The notes under the pieces are model-generated. The model was not told the DNA's origin. It saw nothing but the letters and a program-made list of their open reading frames with translations, and did no database searches. This document shows positions 53,672 to 61,993 of a DNA stretch of 64,000 nt, one piece after another. Source of the DNA: Undibacterium_A arcticum (GTDB lineage Bacteria > Pseudomonadota > Gammaproteobacteria > Burkholderiales > Burkholderiaceae_D); the NCBI RefSeq assembly GCF_042660705.1, contig NZ_JBHSUQ010000001.1; one strand, written 5' to 3'. The stretch's first letter is position 1. The number at the start of each line of letters is the position of its first letter. Both the position numbers and the translations under genes were made by a program.

Positions 53672-53705
53672 AGCCCAAACTCCTGTTCTATAGAGTGGTG
53701 TTCGC

Positions 53706-54739
53706 TCACGCGCTGAACGCAGGCATGACTTGATTGATGAACAGTTCAAGCGATTTCTTTGCGCTCGAAACTCATATGGCTGTCGATCCAGAAGCTGTAC
53801 TGATCATAGCCCAGGCCTTCATACACTTTCAGGCGCTCCACCACTTGCTGCGGCTGGCCGATCACCAGGTTCTTGCGCATCATTTCGGGCGTGTAGTTCG
53901 GGAACGACGCAATATCCTCAGCGGTGAGCGTCTCGATAAAACCTTGCTCTACCGGGCGCGCATTTTTGAACAATTTACTGAAGTAGCAATAAAACGACCC
54001 CAGATCCTTGGCACCTTCCAGCACTTCAGCTTCATCCTCACCGACGAAGGTATGCATCAGCATCATGATTTTCGGACGCGGAATTTCCGGATGGGCGGCA
54101 CAGGCGTTGTTGAAACGCTCCATCAGGCTAGTCACCTCGGTGTCGCCGGCTGCCAGTGAAGTCACCTGCAGATTACATTTGTTGGCTACTGCAAATTCAT
54201 GCGAATTCGGGTCGCGCGCGGCGACCCACAACGGTGGCTGCTTTTGGACCGGACGCGGCTGCGGCGTGGTCGTCGGAAATGACCAGAATTCACCCTGGTG
54301 CGCATAATCGCCTTCGAACAGTTTGCAGGGCTGGCACCATTTCACGCAAACGTGCGCCGGCACCAAATGCATCCAGGCCAGGATGGAGCCGTTCATATTC
54401 AAACGAGTACGCACCGCGCGCAATCCCGATATCTAGACGGCCATTGGACGCGAGATCGGTCATCCCGGCTTCACCGGCCAGTTTGATTGGGTGCCAGAAC
54501 GGGGCAATCACGGTGCCGGTGCCGAGCCGGATTTTTGTGGTCTTGGCCGCCAGATAGGCCAGATTCACGAAAGGATTGGGCGCGATGGTGAATTCCATGC
54601 CGTGGTGCTCGCCTACCCAGGCGGTCTCGAATCCGCCCGCCTCTGCAATCTGCACCAGCTCGGTCATCTCATCAAACAACGCGCGCTGTGATTTTTCTTT
54701 GTTGTAACGCTCTATATGGAGTAGCAGTGAAAATTTCAT
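53706..54739 (-). CDS. LLM-class flavin-dependent monooxygenase (two frameshifts)
   Basis: About 343 residues after repair. Bacterial luciferase-like TIM barrel: MKFSLLLHIERYNKEKSQ, AEAGGFETAWVGEHHGMEFT and LDIGIARGAYSFEYERLHPG. Uses reduced flavin supplied in trans by a flavin reductase (next gene). Frame breaks near 54322-54324 (PALQ-LFEGDYAH) and 53755-53757 (the run ending SHMSFERKE); with the second corrected the C-terminus becomes SLELFINQVMPAFSA and stops at 53706. Confidence 0.85.
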
Positions 54740-54788
54740 GATTGGTAAACTCCTTAATTCGTTCCGATAGGTAAATGTCGCTCTTGCA

Positions 54789-56594
54789 TTACGCCGATTT
54801 TGCCAATGGCTGCACCGATCCGCTATTGGCGTCGCCGACATAGACCCCAAACGCGTCTTCACTGCGTTCTTTCACGTAACGCCGCAACATCGAGCTGACC
54901 GCTTCATCCTGCAAACGATCCCAGGGAATCGCGTCCAGCGGCACCATTCGCACCGCGCCGTCCTGCGGCAACTCACCGATCACCTGGCCGCGGTAATACA
55001 CGTGTACCACACCGGTTTTTGCCCCGGCATCTTCAAATACGGCAAACAGGAAGTCCAGTTGCGCATCGATCTTCATCTTGCTCAATACGCCGCGCAAACT
55101 AGTCGGGTCGGAAGTCGGGTCGAGTCTGGTGCCGCTCGGCAAATTGAACACATGCTCCGATGTCTCCAGCATGACGATGCCGCCGTGGCTTTCCAGAATC
55201 GCGCCGACGCGGGCGCTGGTTACCGCGGCCATCGCATCTTGCGACAGGCTAAAGGTCAGGTAGCCGCCGCGGCAGTAGCCGAGCGGGCTGGCTGAAGAGG
55301 TCGAAAAGCCAACTACTCGCCCCAGCAGGATGATGTGATCGCCGGCTTCGATTACTTGATAGGTTTCGCAATCAAACCAGGCTGCAGCCCCGTCCATGAT
55401 CGGGCTGCCGGTCACACCTTTATGCCAGGCCACCTGTTCAAACTTGTCCGGCGACTTGGAAGCAAACACGCCGGACACGTTTTTTTGATGTTCGGCCAGC
55501 ACGCTGATCGAGAAATGCGAGGTGCCAGAAAAAACCGGATAGCTCGATGCCACCTTGCCGATGCACACCGATACCAGCGGTGGTGTCAAGGAAACCGAGC
55601 TGAAGGAATTAGCGGTAAAGCCACGCGGCGTGCCATCTTCCTGGGTCGTTGCCACCACCGTCACGCCAGTGACAAACGATCCGAGTGCCTTGCGAAACTC
55701 CATCGTATCTATCGTTGATGCGGTCATTGCATTCGTCTCCTTGCCGCTTGCTGTATGCAGCACTGTATTTTCTGATGGTGTTGTAGTGTTGATGAACATG
55801 CTGAGATGGCGGTTGACTTCGGCTGCTGCGGTCAGACTCATCATGTGGCGCTCGCCCGGGATAACCACCAGTTGGGCGTTGGGCGCAGCCTGCGCCATCG
55901 CTGCCGACATCGCCGGGCTCGAATTCAGATCGCATTCACCGGTCATGAATAAGGCCGGCGCTTTCAAGCCAGGCAGACTATGCACATGAATCTGGTCCGA
56001 GCTTGCGAATAAATCGTAAGTTCTGGCATAGCCAAGCGTATTGATCGATTGCAGCAGTGTATGCACCAACTCGGCGACATCGGTCAGCGCGGCCGGGGTC
56101 GAATTACCGAACCAGCGCTCCATGGTCGAATCGACGGTCGCCGCAATACCGATGTCACGCAAGGTTTCGGCGCGCTGCATCACCGCCTTGCGCTGCTCGG
56201 CAGTACGCGCATAAACCGCATTCAAGGCGGCGACTTTGGTGGTGCGCTCCGGGTAGCGGATCGCGAACTCAAGTGCAATCAGCGCGCCCATCGAATGGCC
56301 GACGACGACGGCTGCCTTGATCTTTAAATGATCGAGCAAGTCCGCCAGTTGCTGTGCATACATCTGCAGCGTGACGCCTTCCGGCGGCAGCTTGCTGTCG
56401 CCGTGGCCCAGCATGTCATACACAATGACTTGATACTGCCCGGCAAAGGCGGCGATCTGGGGAGCCCAGACCACCTTGCCCATGCCGACCCCGTGGATGA
56501 AGACTAACGGCTGCCCGGCGCCATACACCGTGAATGCGGTACCGTTGGCGACGCCAGCATTCACCGGCTGTGGCAACAGGCTATCAGGCTTCAT
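54789..56594 (-). CDS. Alpha/beta hydrolase fused to a flavin reductase
   Basis: 601 residues. Residues 1-280: alpha/beta hydrolase with GQPLVFIHGVGMGKVVWAPQ, nucleophile VVVGHSMGALIALEFA, His in PGERHMMSLTAA. From residue 290: flavin reductase like HpaC/RutF (MEFRKALGSFVTGVTVVATT, GFTANSFSSVSLTPPLVSVC), then a C-terminal part with GIVMLETSEHVFNLPSGTRL that looks NUDIX-like. A Shine-Dalgarno (AAGGAG) and an ATG lie at the domain border near 55730, so it may be two genes fused by a lost stop. Overlaps the DUF1185 gene by 11 bp. Confidence 0.75.
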   Translation of the reverse strand: MKPDSLLPQPVNAGVANGTAFTVYGAGQPLVFIHGVGMGKVVWAPQIAAFAGQYQVIVYDMLGHGDSKLPPEGVTLQMYAQQLADLLDHLKIKAAVVVGHSMGALIALEFAIRYPERTTKVAALNAVYARTAEQRKAVMQRAETLRDIGIAATVDSTMERWFGNSTPAALTDVAELVHTLLQSINTLGYARTYDLFASSDQIHVHSLPGLKAPALFMTGECDLNSSPAMSAAMAQAAPNAQLVVIPGERHMMSLTAAAEVNRHLSMFINTTTPSENTVLHTASGKETNAMTASTIDTMEFRKALGSFVTGVTVVATTQEDGTPRGFTANSFSSVSLTPPLVSVCIGKVASSYPVFSGTSHFSISVLAEHQKNVSGVFASKSPDKFEQVAWHKGVTGSPIMDGAAAWFDCETYQVIEAGDHIILLGRVVGFSTSSASPLGYCRGGYLTFSLSQDAMAAVTSARVGAILESHGGIVMLETSEHVFNLPSGTRLDPTSDPTSLRGVLSKMKIDAQLDFLFAVFEDAGAKTGVVHVYYRGQVIGELPQDGAVRMVPLDAIPWDRLQDEAVSSMLRRYVKERSEDAFGVYVGDANSGSVQPLAKSA

Positions 56595-57171
56595 CGTTGC
56601 CAAGTTCCTTCATATCCTGGTAGCGGTCGCCAATCCGATGATGTGGCCGGCCACCGACCGAAGCACCCAATGCCACCAGAATCTCGTCATGCGCCGGTGC
56701 ATCATTTATCGAAAACTGGATAGTCAGGTAGTGCGAGCGCATGCCTTCGTCATCCTTGTGCATCATCGGAATCGCTACTGGGCAGTTGGGGCCGCCGCGC
56801 ACATTGGTGAAGCTGAGGAAACTCTTCGCGCCCACCGCCTGGCGATAATGGTTACCAAAACGCAGGGTATGGATCAGCGCCGAAGCATGCTCGACTTCAC
56901 CGGATGTGCCAACCACGGCGGCCTTGCCATACGCCTCGACGGCGGCGCCGGAGCCTACCATCTCAATAATTTTCTTGGTCAACAGTTCGCCCAGCACTGG
57001 TGCAATCGCGTGAATCTCGGGTTTTAGATCCTCGACAAATCCGCGTCCGAACCATGGGTTCTTGAGCACGACTGCCGCTGCAAACATCTTTAGCGGCTGT
57101 CCCGCTTCCTTGCCACCCTCGATCAGGGTTTCTTCCATGTAAGTCACAACTTTACGAATTTCGAGTCCCAT
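56584..57171 (-). CDS. Amino acid synthesis family protein (DUF1185, PF06684)
   Basis: 195 residues, one full DUF1185 domain: IRKVVTYMEETLIEGGKEAG, AAAVVLKNPWFGRGFVEDLK, VGTSGEVEHASALIHTLRFG and RGGPNCPVAIPMMHKDDEG. Structures of this family show a variant of the chorismate mutase-like fold; activity is unknown. First gene of the operon, with AAGGAG upstream and a candidate operator in its promoter region. Confidence 0.85.
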   Translation of the reverse strand: MGLEIRKVVTYMEETLIEGGKEAGQPLKMFAAAVVLKNPWFGRGFVEDLKPEIHAIAPVLGELLTKKIIEMVGSGAAVEAYGKAAVVGTSGEVEHASALIHTLRFGNHYRQAVGAKSFLSFTNVRGGPNCPVAIPMMHKDDEGMRSHYLTIQFSINDAPAHDEILVALGASVGGRPHHRIGDRYQDMKELGNDEA

Positions 57172-57223
57172 CTTGATTTCTCCTTGAGCCGTTGATCATT
57201 GCGTTGGTTGGAATACGTATTAC

Positions 57224-57239
57224 GGTATTACTGTATACC
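57224..57239. promoter_or_regulatory. Candidate GntR operator (GGTAT-N6-ATACC)
   Basis: Perfect inverted repeat GGTAT TACTGT ATACC, 53 bp upstream of the DUF1185 gene start at 57171, at the head of the - strand operon. FCD-type GntR regulators often bind TGGTxxACCA-like palindromes. A second similar site, TGGTATGCCA, lies at 57272-57281. The 320-bp region 57172-57492 also holds the promoter of the + strand GGDEF gene. Confidence 0.45.
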
Positions 57240-57271
57240 ACTAAATTAGCCAAGTCAATTTATTTGTATTA

Positions 57272-57281
57272 TGGTATGCCA
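57272..57281. promoter_or_regulatory. Second candidate GntR half-palindrome TGGTATGCCA
   Basis: TGG/CCA symmetric 10-mer in an AT-rich block, about 33 bp from the site at 57224; could act with it as a paired operator. Confidence 0.35.
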
Positions 57282-57492
57282 AAAATTGATTGAAAATCCT
57301 CAGAGAGATCGTATCGATCCTTTCCATAGGGAGTCACTGCGCCGCGGCAACCATGTTGGACGGCATCAGCAGCCCATACCTTGCAATCCAGAAAATATTG
57401 GTTACATAAAACATACCGACAAAAAAGATTCCACCGGGCACTTTTTGAAAAGCATGCTGTCGAAGCAACACAGACAGCGAAAAAAGCCCAAT

Positions 57493-58677
57493 ATGCCCAT
57501 CAAAAATGCCATAAAAGCAACAAAATCATGGTCATTTAGAAAAATCCTGCTTTCCGGCTTGCTGGCGGCCTGTGTAGCGGCGATCTTGCTTACCGGGTCG
57601 ATCTTCCACGTCACGACGACGATCATGGAAACGGCGAGTACCGTCTCGCACACCTACGAACTGATCGGCAGTATTAAAAAACTGCAACTCGATCTGGCCG
57701 ATATTGAATCCGGCGAGCGCGGTTACGTGATTACCGGGGATCAGAACTATCTTGCCACCTATAACATCGCGCTCCGCACGATCCAGAACCGCATCGATGC
57801 CATTGCGACGCTGACCGCACGCAATCCGGCACAGCGGGCCAGAATCAGCAGGATTGAACGTCTGGTTCCCGCCAAATTGAAAACCATCCAGATCATCGTC
57901 GACACGCGCAACGCCGGTGCGATCGATGCTGCCTTGCTATTGGTGTCGATGGAGCAGGACAAGCTGGAAATGAATCGGATACGGGCCGTGCTGGATCAGA
58001 TGAAGGCGGCGGAGAGCGCGTTTCTGACCGAGCAGATCGCGGCGCGCGATGATGCCTACCGCAATTTCTGGTGGAGCTTCGGCGCGCTGGTGTCGGCCAT
58101 GTTTGCCGGCGCCATCTGGCAATATCGGCAGCTGCGCAAAATCATGCGTCTCAAGGAAGAGGCCGAGCAGCGCATCCTGCATCTGGCGGAACATGATGCG
58201 CTGACCGGTCTGGCGAATCGCCGCCTGCTGCGCGCCCGGCTTGATCTGGGCATCGCGTACGCGAAGCGCAACGGCCAGATGCTGGCGGTGATCTTCCTTG
58301 ATCTGGACGGCTTCAAGCAGGTCAACGACAATCTGGGGCACGAGGCTGGTGATGAGCTATTGAAGGCGGTATCGCAGCGCTTGCAGCAAGCGGTTCGCAG
58401 CAACGATACGGTTGCGCGGCTGGGCGGCGACGAATTCGTGGTGGTGCTGTCGGAGGTAGCGGATCTGTCGGTCGCGACCGCCGTCGCCAACAAGCTGATC
58501 CAGGTGTTGGCGCTGCCGCATCGGATCACCGGCAGGGATGTGCAGATTTCTGCCAGCATCGGCCTCAGCAACTATCCGAACCATGGCGATATCGCCGACA
58601 TGCTGCTCTCCAAGGCCGACAAAGCGTTATATCAGGCCAAGGCGGCTGGCAAGAATCGGTACAAGATGGCGGCCTAG
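57493..58677 (+). CDS. Membrane-bound diguanylate cyclase, CHASE3-GGDEF
   Basis: 394 residues. TM1 (ILLSGLLAACVAAILLTGSI), a periplasmic CHASE3-like helical domain (IESGERGYVITGDQNYLATY), TM2 (FWWSFGALVSAMFAGAIW), and a GGDEF domain with HDALTGLANRRLLRARLDLG, DLDGFKQVNDNLGHEAGDEL and active site RLGGDEFVVVLSE. RxxD inhibitory site is present (RSND five residues before GGDEF). Makes c-di-GMP from GTP; senses an unknown periplasmic signal. Start uncertain: 57454 is an alternative. Confidence 0.9.
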   Translation: MPIKNAIKATKSWSFRKILLSGLLAACVAAILLTGSIFHVTTTIMETASTVSHTYELIGSIKKLQLDLADIESGERGYVITGDQNYLATYNIALRTIQNRIDAIATLTARNPAQRARISRIERLVPAKLKTIQIIVDTRNAGAIDAALLLVSMEQDKLEMNRIRAVLDQMKAAESAFLTEQIAARDDAYRNFWWSFGALVSAMFAGAIWQYRQLRKIMRLKEEAEQRILHLAEHDALTGLANRRLLRARLDLGIAYAKRNGQMLAVIFLDLDGFKQVNDNLGHEAGDELLKAVSQRLQQAVRSNDTVARLGGDEFVVVLSEVADLSVATAVANKLIQVLALPHRITGRDVQISASIGLSNYPNHGDIADMLLSKADKALYQAKAAGKNRYKMAA

Positions 58678-58683
58678 GGTTTG

Positions 58684-59055
58684 TTAGCGATGGGCGGTGG
58701 GCTGAGGTCGAACCGGAAATTCTGTACCCTCAATCAATTCAAACACCGCCATTCCAGCCAGCATAGCCCCGACGAATATAAACGCCTTCAGTTCACCGGT
58801 GCCGAGTGCTACCAGCGCCGGTCCCGGGCAAAAACCGGCAAGCCCCCAACCTATGCCGAAAGTCAGGCTGCCCAGCACCAGGGGTTGGTCAATCCGATTT
58901 GCTGTTGGCAGCAACATCGGCGTTCCCAGCAGCGAGGGGTCCCAGTTGCCGGCGATATCCAGGAAAGCCAGGACTTTTGCGGGATTGAACATGCCGGAGA
59001 CGATCAATCCGATCCCGAATAGCAAGCCGGTGCACAAGGCGATAAATATCTGCAT
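58684..59055 (-). CDS. YeeE/YedE-type transporter half (DUF6691)
   Basis: 123 residues, four TM helices: FIALCTGLLFGIGLIVSGMF, then NPAKVLAFLDIAGNWDP and GIGWGLAGFCPGPALVALGT. The CPGP block with Cys is the conserved site for sulfur-compound transport in the YeeE/YedE superfamily. Partner of the next gene; the two halves together make the usual 9-TM protein. Confidence 0.85.
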   Translation of the reverse strand: MQIFIALCTGLLFGIGLIVSGMFNPAKVLAFLDIAGNWDPSLLGTPMLLPTANRIDQPLVLGSLTFGIGWGLAGFCPGPALVALGTGELKAFIFVGAMLAGMAVFELIEGTEFPVRPQPTAHR

Positions 59056-59057
59056 GA

Positions 59058-59426
59058 CTATCCCTGAAATGACAGCAGGTGGCGCACCACGAAGACGCTG
59101 CAGAACCCGGCAGCCATGAAGCACAGCGTGGCGACCAATGACCGCCGCGAGAGGCGTGACAGGCCGCATACTCCGTGACCGCTGGTGCAGCCCGACCCAT
59201 ATCGCGTGCCCAACCCGACCAATACTCCGGCCAACGTCAAGGTCGGATAGCTTGCGTCTATTGCAATCGGCGGCATCAGGCTCAGGCCGCCGTAGATCAC
59301 CGGGGCCAGGATCAGACCTGCCACGAAGGCTACGCGCCAGCCGAGATCGCCCGCCCGTCTTTTTAGCGACCCGCCCACGATGCCGCTGATCCCCAACGCG
59401 CGCCCGTTGAGCAAATGTTTGTACAT
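59058..59426 (-). CDS. YeeE/YedE-type transporter half, N-terminus apparently truncated
   Basis: 123 residues as started: MYKHLLNGRALGISGIVGGS, then YPTLTLAGVLVGLGTRYGSG and CTSGHGVCGLSRLSRRSLVA with the conserved Cys pair. Relatives begin about 25 residues earlier with a complete TM helix, missing here; the upstream sequence is shared with the start of the persulfide dioxygenase gene on the other strand. Stop 2 bp before the DUF6691 half, so cotranscribed. Confidence 0.75.
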   Translation of the reverse strand: MYKHLLNGRALGISGIVGGSLKRRAGDLGWRVAFVAGLILAPVIYGGLSLMPPIAIDASYPTLTLAGVLVGLGTRYGSGCTSGHGVCGLSRLSRRSLVATLCFMAAGFCSVFVVRHLLSFQG

Positions 59427-59462
59427 ATAATGATGGGCGAAACTGGAATGAAAGAGGATTGC

Positions 59463-60323
59463 ATGCAGCCCACTATTGAGGGATTTTTCGACGACGACAC
59501 CTCGACTGTGACCTACGTCGTCTACCACCGGGAAAACGGTCAGGCCGCCATCATCGATCCGGTGCTCGATTACGATCCCAATGCGGGGCGTACCCATACC
59601 CTCAGCGCCGACAAGGTAATTGCCTTTATCCGCGCAAAGTCGTTATCGGTTGCCTGGATACTGGAGACCCATGCGCACGCCGATCATCTGTCAGCGGCAC
59701 GCTACCTGAAGAAAATATTGGGCGGCCAGATTGCGATTGGCAACAGGATTGCCCAGGTACAGGGCGTATTCAAGAAGATATTCAACCTGGAGCCCGAATT
59801 TCACCTTGATGGCTCGCAGTTCGATCACCTGTTCGAACACGATGAAATTTTTCAGGTCGGACCGCTGCAAGCTCAGGCATTGTTTGTGCCGGGCCACACG
59901 CCGGCCGATATGGCTTACCGGTTTGGAGACACCATCTTCGTCGGCGACACCTTGTTCATGCCGGATGTGGGCACAGCCCGCTGCGACTTCCCCGGTGGCG
60001 ATGCCCATGCCTTATATCGTTCGATCCAGAAACTGCTGAGCTTTCCGGACACAACCCGGCTCTACATGTGCCACGATTATCCGCCGCCCACCCGCCCGCC
60101 GCACTGGATAACGACGGTCCGGGCGCAGCGCGACAGCAATATTCATGTCCACGACGGTATTACCGAAGAGGCATTTGTTAAGATGCGCGAGGCACGCGAT
60201 GCAACGCTCGGGATGCCGGTACTGATCCTGCCCTCGATCCAGGTCAACATCCGCGCCGGGAACTTGCCGCCGCAGGAAAGCAACGGCGTCAGTTATTTGA
60301 AAATCCCGCTCAACGCCCTGTGA
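59463..60323 (+). CDS. ETHE1/Blh-type persulfide dioxygenase (MBL fold)
   Basis: 286 residues. Metal site ETHAHADHLSAARYLKK, further ligands HTPADMAY, the metal Asp in IFVGDTLFMPDVGTARCDFP and the final His in HDYPPPTRPPH. Oxidises protein or glutathione persulfide to sulfite with O2. GAGG at 6 nt before 59463. Divergent YeeE/YedE transporters make this a sulfide/persulfide detoxification locus, comparable to Blh regions in other Proteobacteria; no BigR repressor is visible. Confidence 0.88.
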   Translation: MQPTIEGFFDDDTSTVTYVVYHRENGQAAIIDPVLDYDPNAGRTHTLSADKVIAFIRAKSLSVAWILETHAHADHLSAARYLKKILGGQIAIGNRIAQVQGVFKKIFNLEPEFHLDGSQFDHLFEHDEIFQVGPLQAQALFVPGHTPADMAYRFGDTIFVGDTLFMPDVGTARCDFPGGDAHALYRSIQKLLSFPDTTRLYMCHDYPPPTRPPHWITTVRAQRDSNIHVHDGITEEAFVKMREARDATLGMPVLILPSIQVNIRAGNLPPQESNGVSYLKIPLNAL

Positions 60324-60400
60324 ACAGAACGCAGAACGAGCGCGCGACTTGCAAGAATCGCACATGATGGATTGACCGGGTAACCCTCGCGGAGCAAGGC

Positions 60401-61079
60401 ATGAATTTTATTGAGCAAAATCTCGATCAGGTATGGCAATGGGCCAGTATTGCTGCGAGCCTGATCGCGTTTGGCTGCTATGAGTTGTATCTGCGCAAAG
60501 CGGGCAGCACGGCACCGATGAAGACCGCGCGCAGTGCGCATGCCGCGATCCGCCGGCAATGGATCAAGAGTGTGATGGGGCGGCCCGGCGCCGAGATCCT
60601 GGTGATCCAGACCTTGCGCAATTCGGTGATGGCGGGCAGTTTCATGGCGTCGACCGCGGTGCTGGCGCTGTCCGGAACGCTGACCTTGAGCGGCTTCGGC
60701 AATGCGGAAAGCCGGCTGTGGCATCTCGGCACGCCGCTGACACCGCAGGATGCGCTGGCGGCGCTCAAACTATTGATGCTGGCTGCCAGCTTTCGTCTCG
60801 TTTCTGTTTGCGGCGATGGCGGTGCGCTTTTTTAACCATGCCGGTTATCTGATCACGACCGAGGTGCCGGTGGTCGAACTGCCCGCCCGGCAGGCGCTGG
60901 CCGCCGCCTATCTGAATCGCGCCGGCCATTATTACAGCATCGGGTTGCGTGCATTTTTCGCCTGCGTACCGTTCCTGGCTGGCCTGTTCAGCACCTATCT
61001 GATGTTGCCGGTGACCGTGCTGCTGCTGGTGATACTGCACGGCTTCGACCGCATCCCGACCGCTACCGATCTGGATTGA
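60401..61079 (+). CDS. DUF599 membrane protein (frameshifted)
   Basis: About 225 residues after repair. ASIAASLIAFGCYELYLRKA, TLRNSVMAGSFMASTAVLAL, then after the frame change FAAMAVRFFNHAGYLITTEV and YYSIGLRAFFACVPFLAGLF. One extra T in AGCTTTCG (60791-60793) separates the frames; length 3n+1 agrees. Multi-TM protein of unknown function. Confidence 0.85.
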
Positions 61080-61219
61080 TTATTGGACAGTATATGCAAA
61101 CTTCCCAAAAATTTACTGCTGAACCAAGCTTCGCCTTGCAGAGTATCTACATGGGAAGCAGCCGATTTGACTGCACGCCCGATCATTGCGCTGAAGTACG
61201 GCGATCCTGACTGGAAAAC

Positions 61220-61798
61220 ATGAGCGCCCACTTCCCGATCCTCGAAACCTCGCGCTTGCGCCTGCGCGCACTGACGCCGGCCGACGCGCCGGCGCTGCTG
61301 CGGATTTATTCCGACGCCGAAACGATGCGCTGGTTCGGCGTCGATCCCATGCAGAGCGTCGAAGAGGCAGAAAGAATCATCGATGCCTTCAACACCTGGT
61401 TCGTCGCGTCCAGCGGCATCCGCTGGGGCCTGGTATTGCGCGACCATCAGCGCGGCAGGATGCACGACAAAGGTGATCTGATCGGCACTTGCGGCCTGTT
61501 CCGCTGGAGCAAGAACTGGCGCCACTGCGCGCTCGGATACGAACTGGCGCACGACTGCCATGGACAGGGCTACATGCGGGAGGCACTCACCGAAGTGCTC
61601 AATTTCGGTTTCACGGCGATGGATTTACATCGCGTTCATGCCGAGATCCATCGTGACAACCTGGCCTCGATACGGCTGGTGCAAGGGCTCGGCTTCCGTT
61701 TTGAAGGGGTCCATCGCGAGACCGCGTATTGGGGCGAGCAATGGCATGACCTGGGCTCGTATTCCTTGCTGGCTCAGGAGTGGCGCGAAGAGTGCTGA
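61220..61798 (+). CDS. RimJ/RimL-like GNAT acetyltransferase
   Basis: 192 residues. Start FPILETSRLRLRALTPADAP, acetyl-CoA motif A in YELAHDCHGQGYMREALTEV, and the C-terminal HRVHAEIHRDNLASIRLVQG, RFEGVHRETAYWG. Typical of ribosomal-protein or antibiotic N-acetyltransferases; substrate unknown. Confidence 0.9.
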   Translation: MSAHFPILETSRLRLRALTPADAPALLRIYSDAETMRWFGVDPMQSVEEAERIIDAFNTWFVASSGIRWGLVLRDHQRGRMHDKGDLIGTCGLFRWSKNWRHCALGYELAHDCHGQGYMREALTEVLNFGFTAMDLHRVHAEIHRDNLASIRLVQGLGFRFEGVHRETAYWGEQWHDLGSYSLLAQEWREEC

Positions 61799-61977
61799 CA
61801 AGCCCCACGGCGTTGCAGTGTTATCCCCAAAAACCGCGAAATACTGCGAAATCAGCCGTTGCGCGTCTATATTTAGCCGTTTCTCACGTAACTCTGCTGA
61901 AACGCACAGCGCTGCAGATCGGAAAATAGTCGCCCTCAAATCCGAAGCGGGCATGCCTTGTAAATATCAATACATAA

Positions 61978-61993
61978 TGTAGAATAATCTACA
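61978..61993. promoter_or_regulatory. Palindrome overlapping the chrB start
   Basis: TGTAGA ATAA TCTACA, perfect 6-4-6 inverted repeat whose last A is the first base of the chrB ATG. No Shine-Dalgarno is visible immediately upstream. A regulator bound here would block transcription or translation of chrBA; ChrB itself is a known chromate-responsive regulator (inference). Confidence 0.5.
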
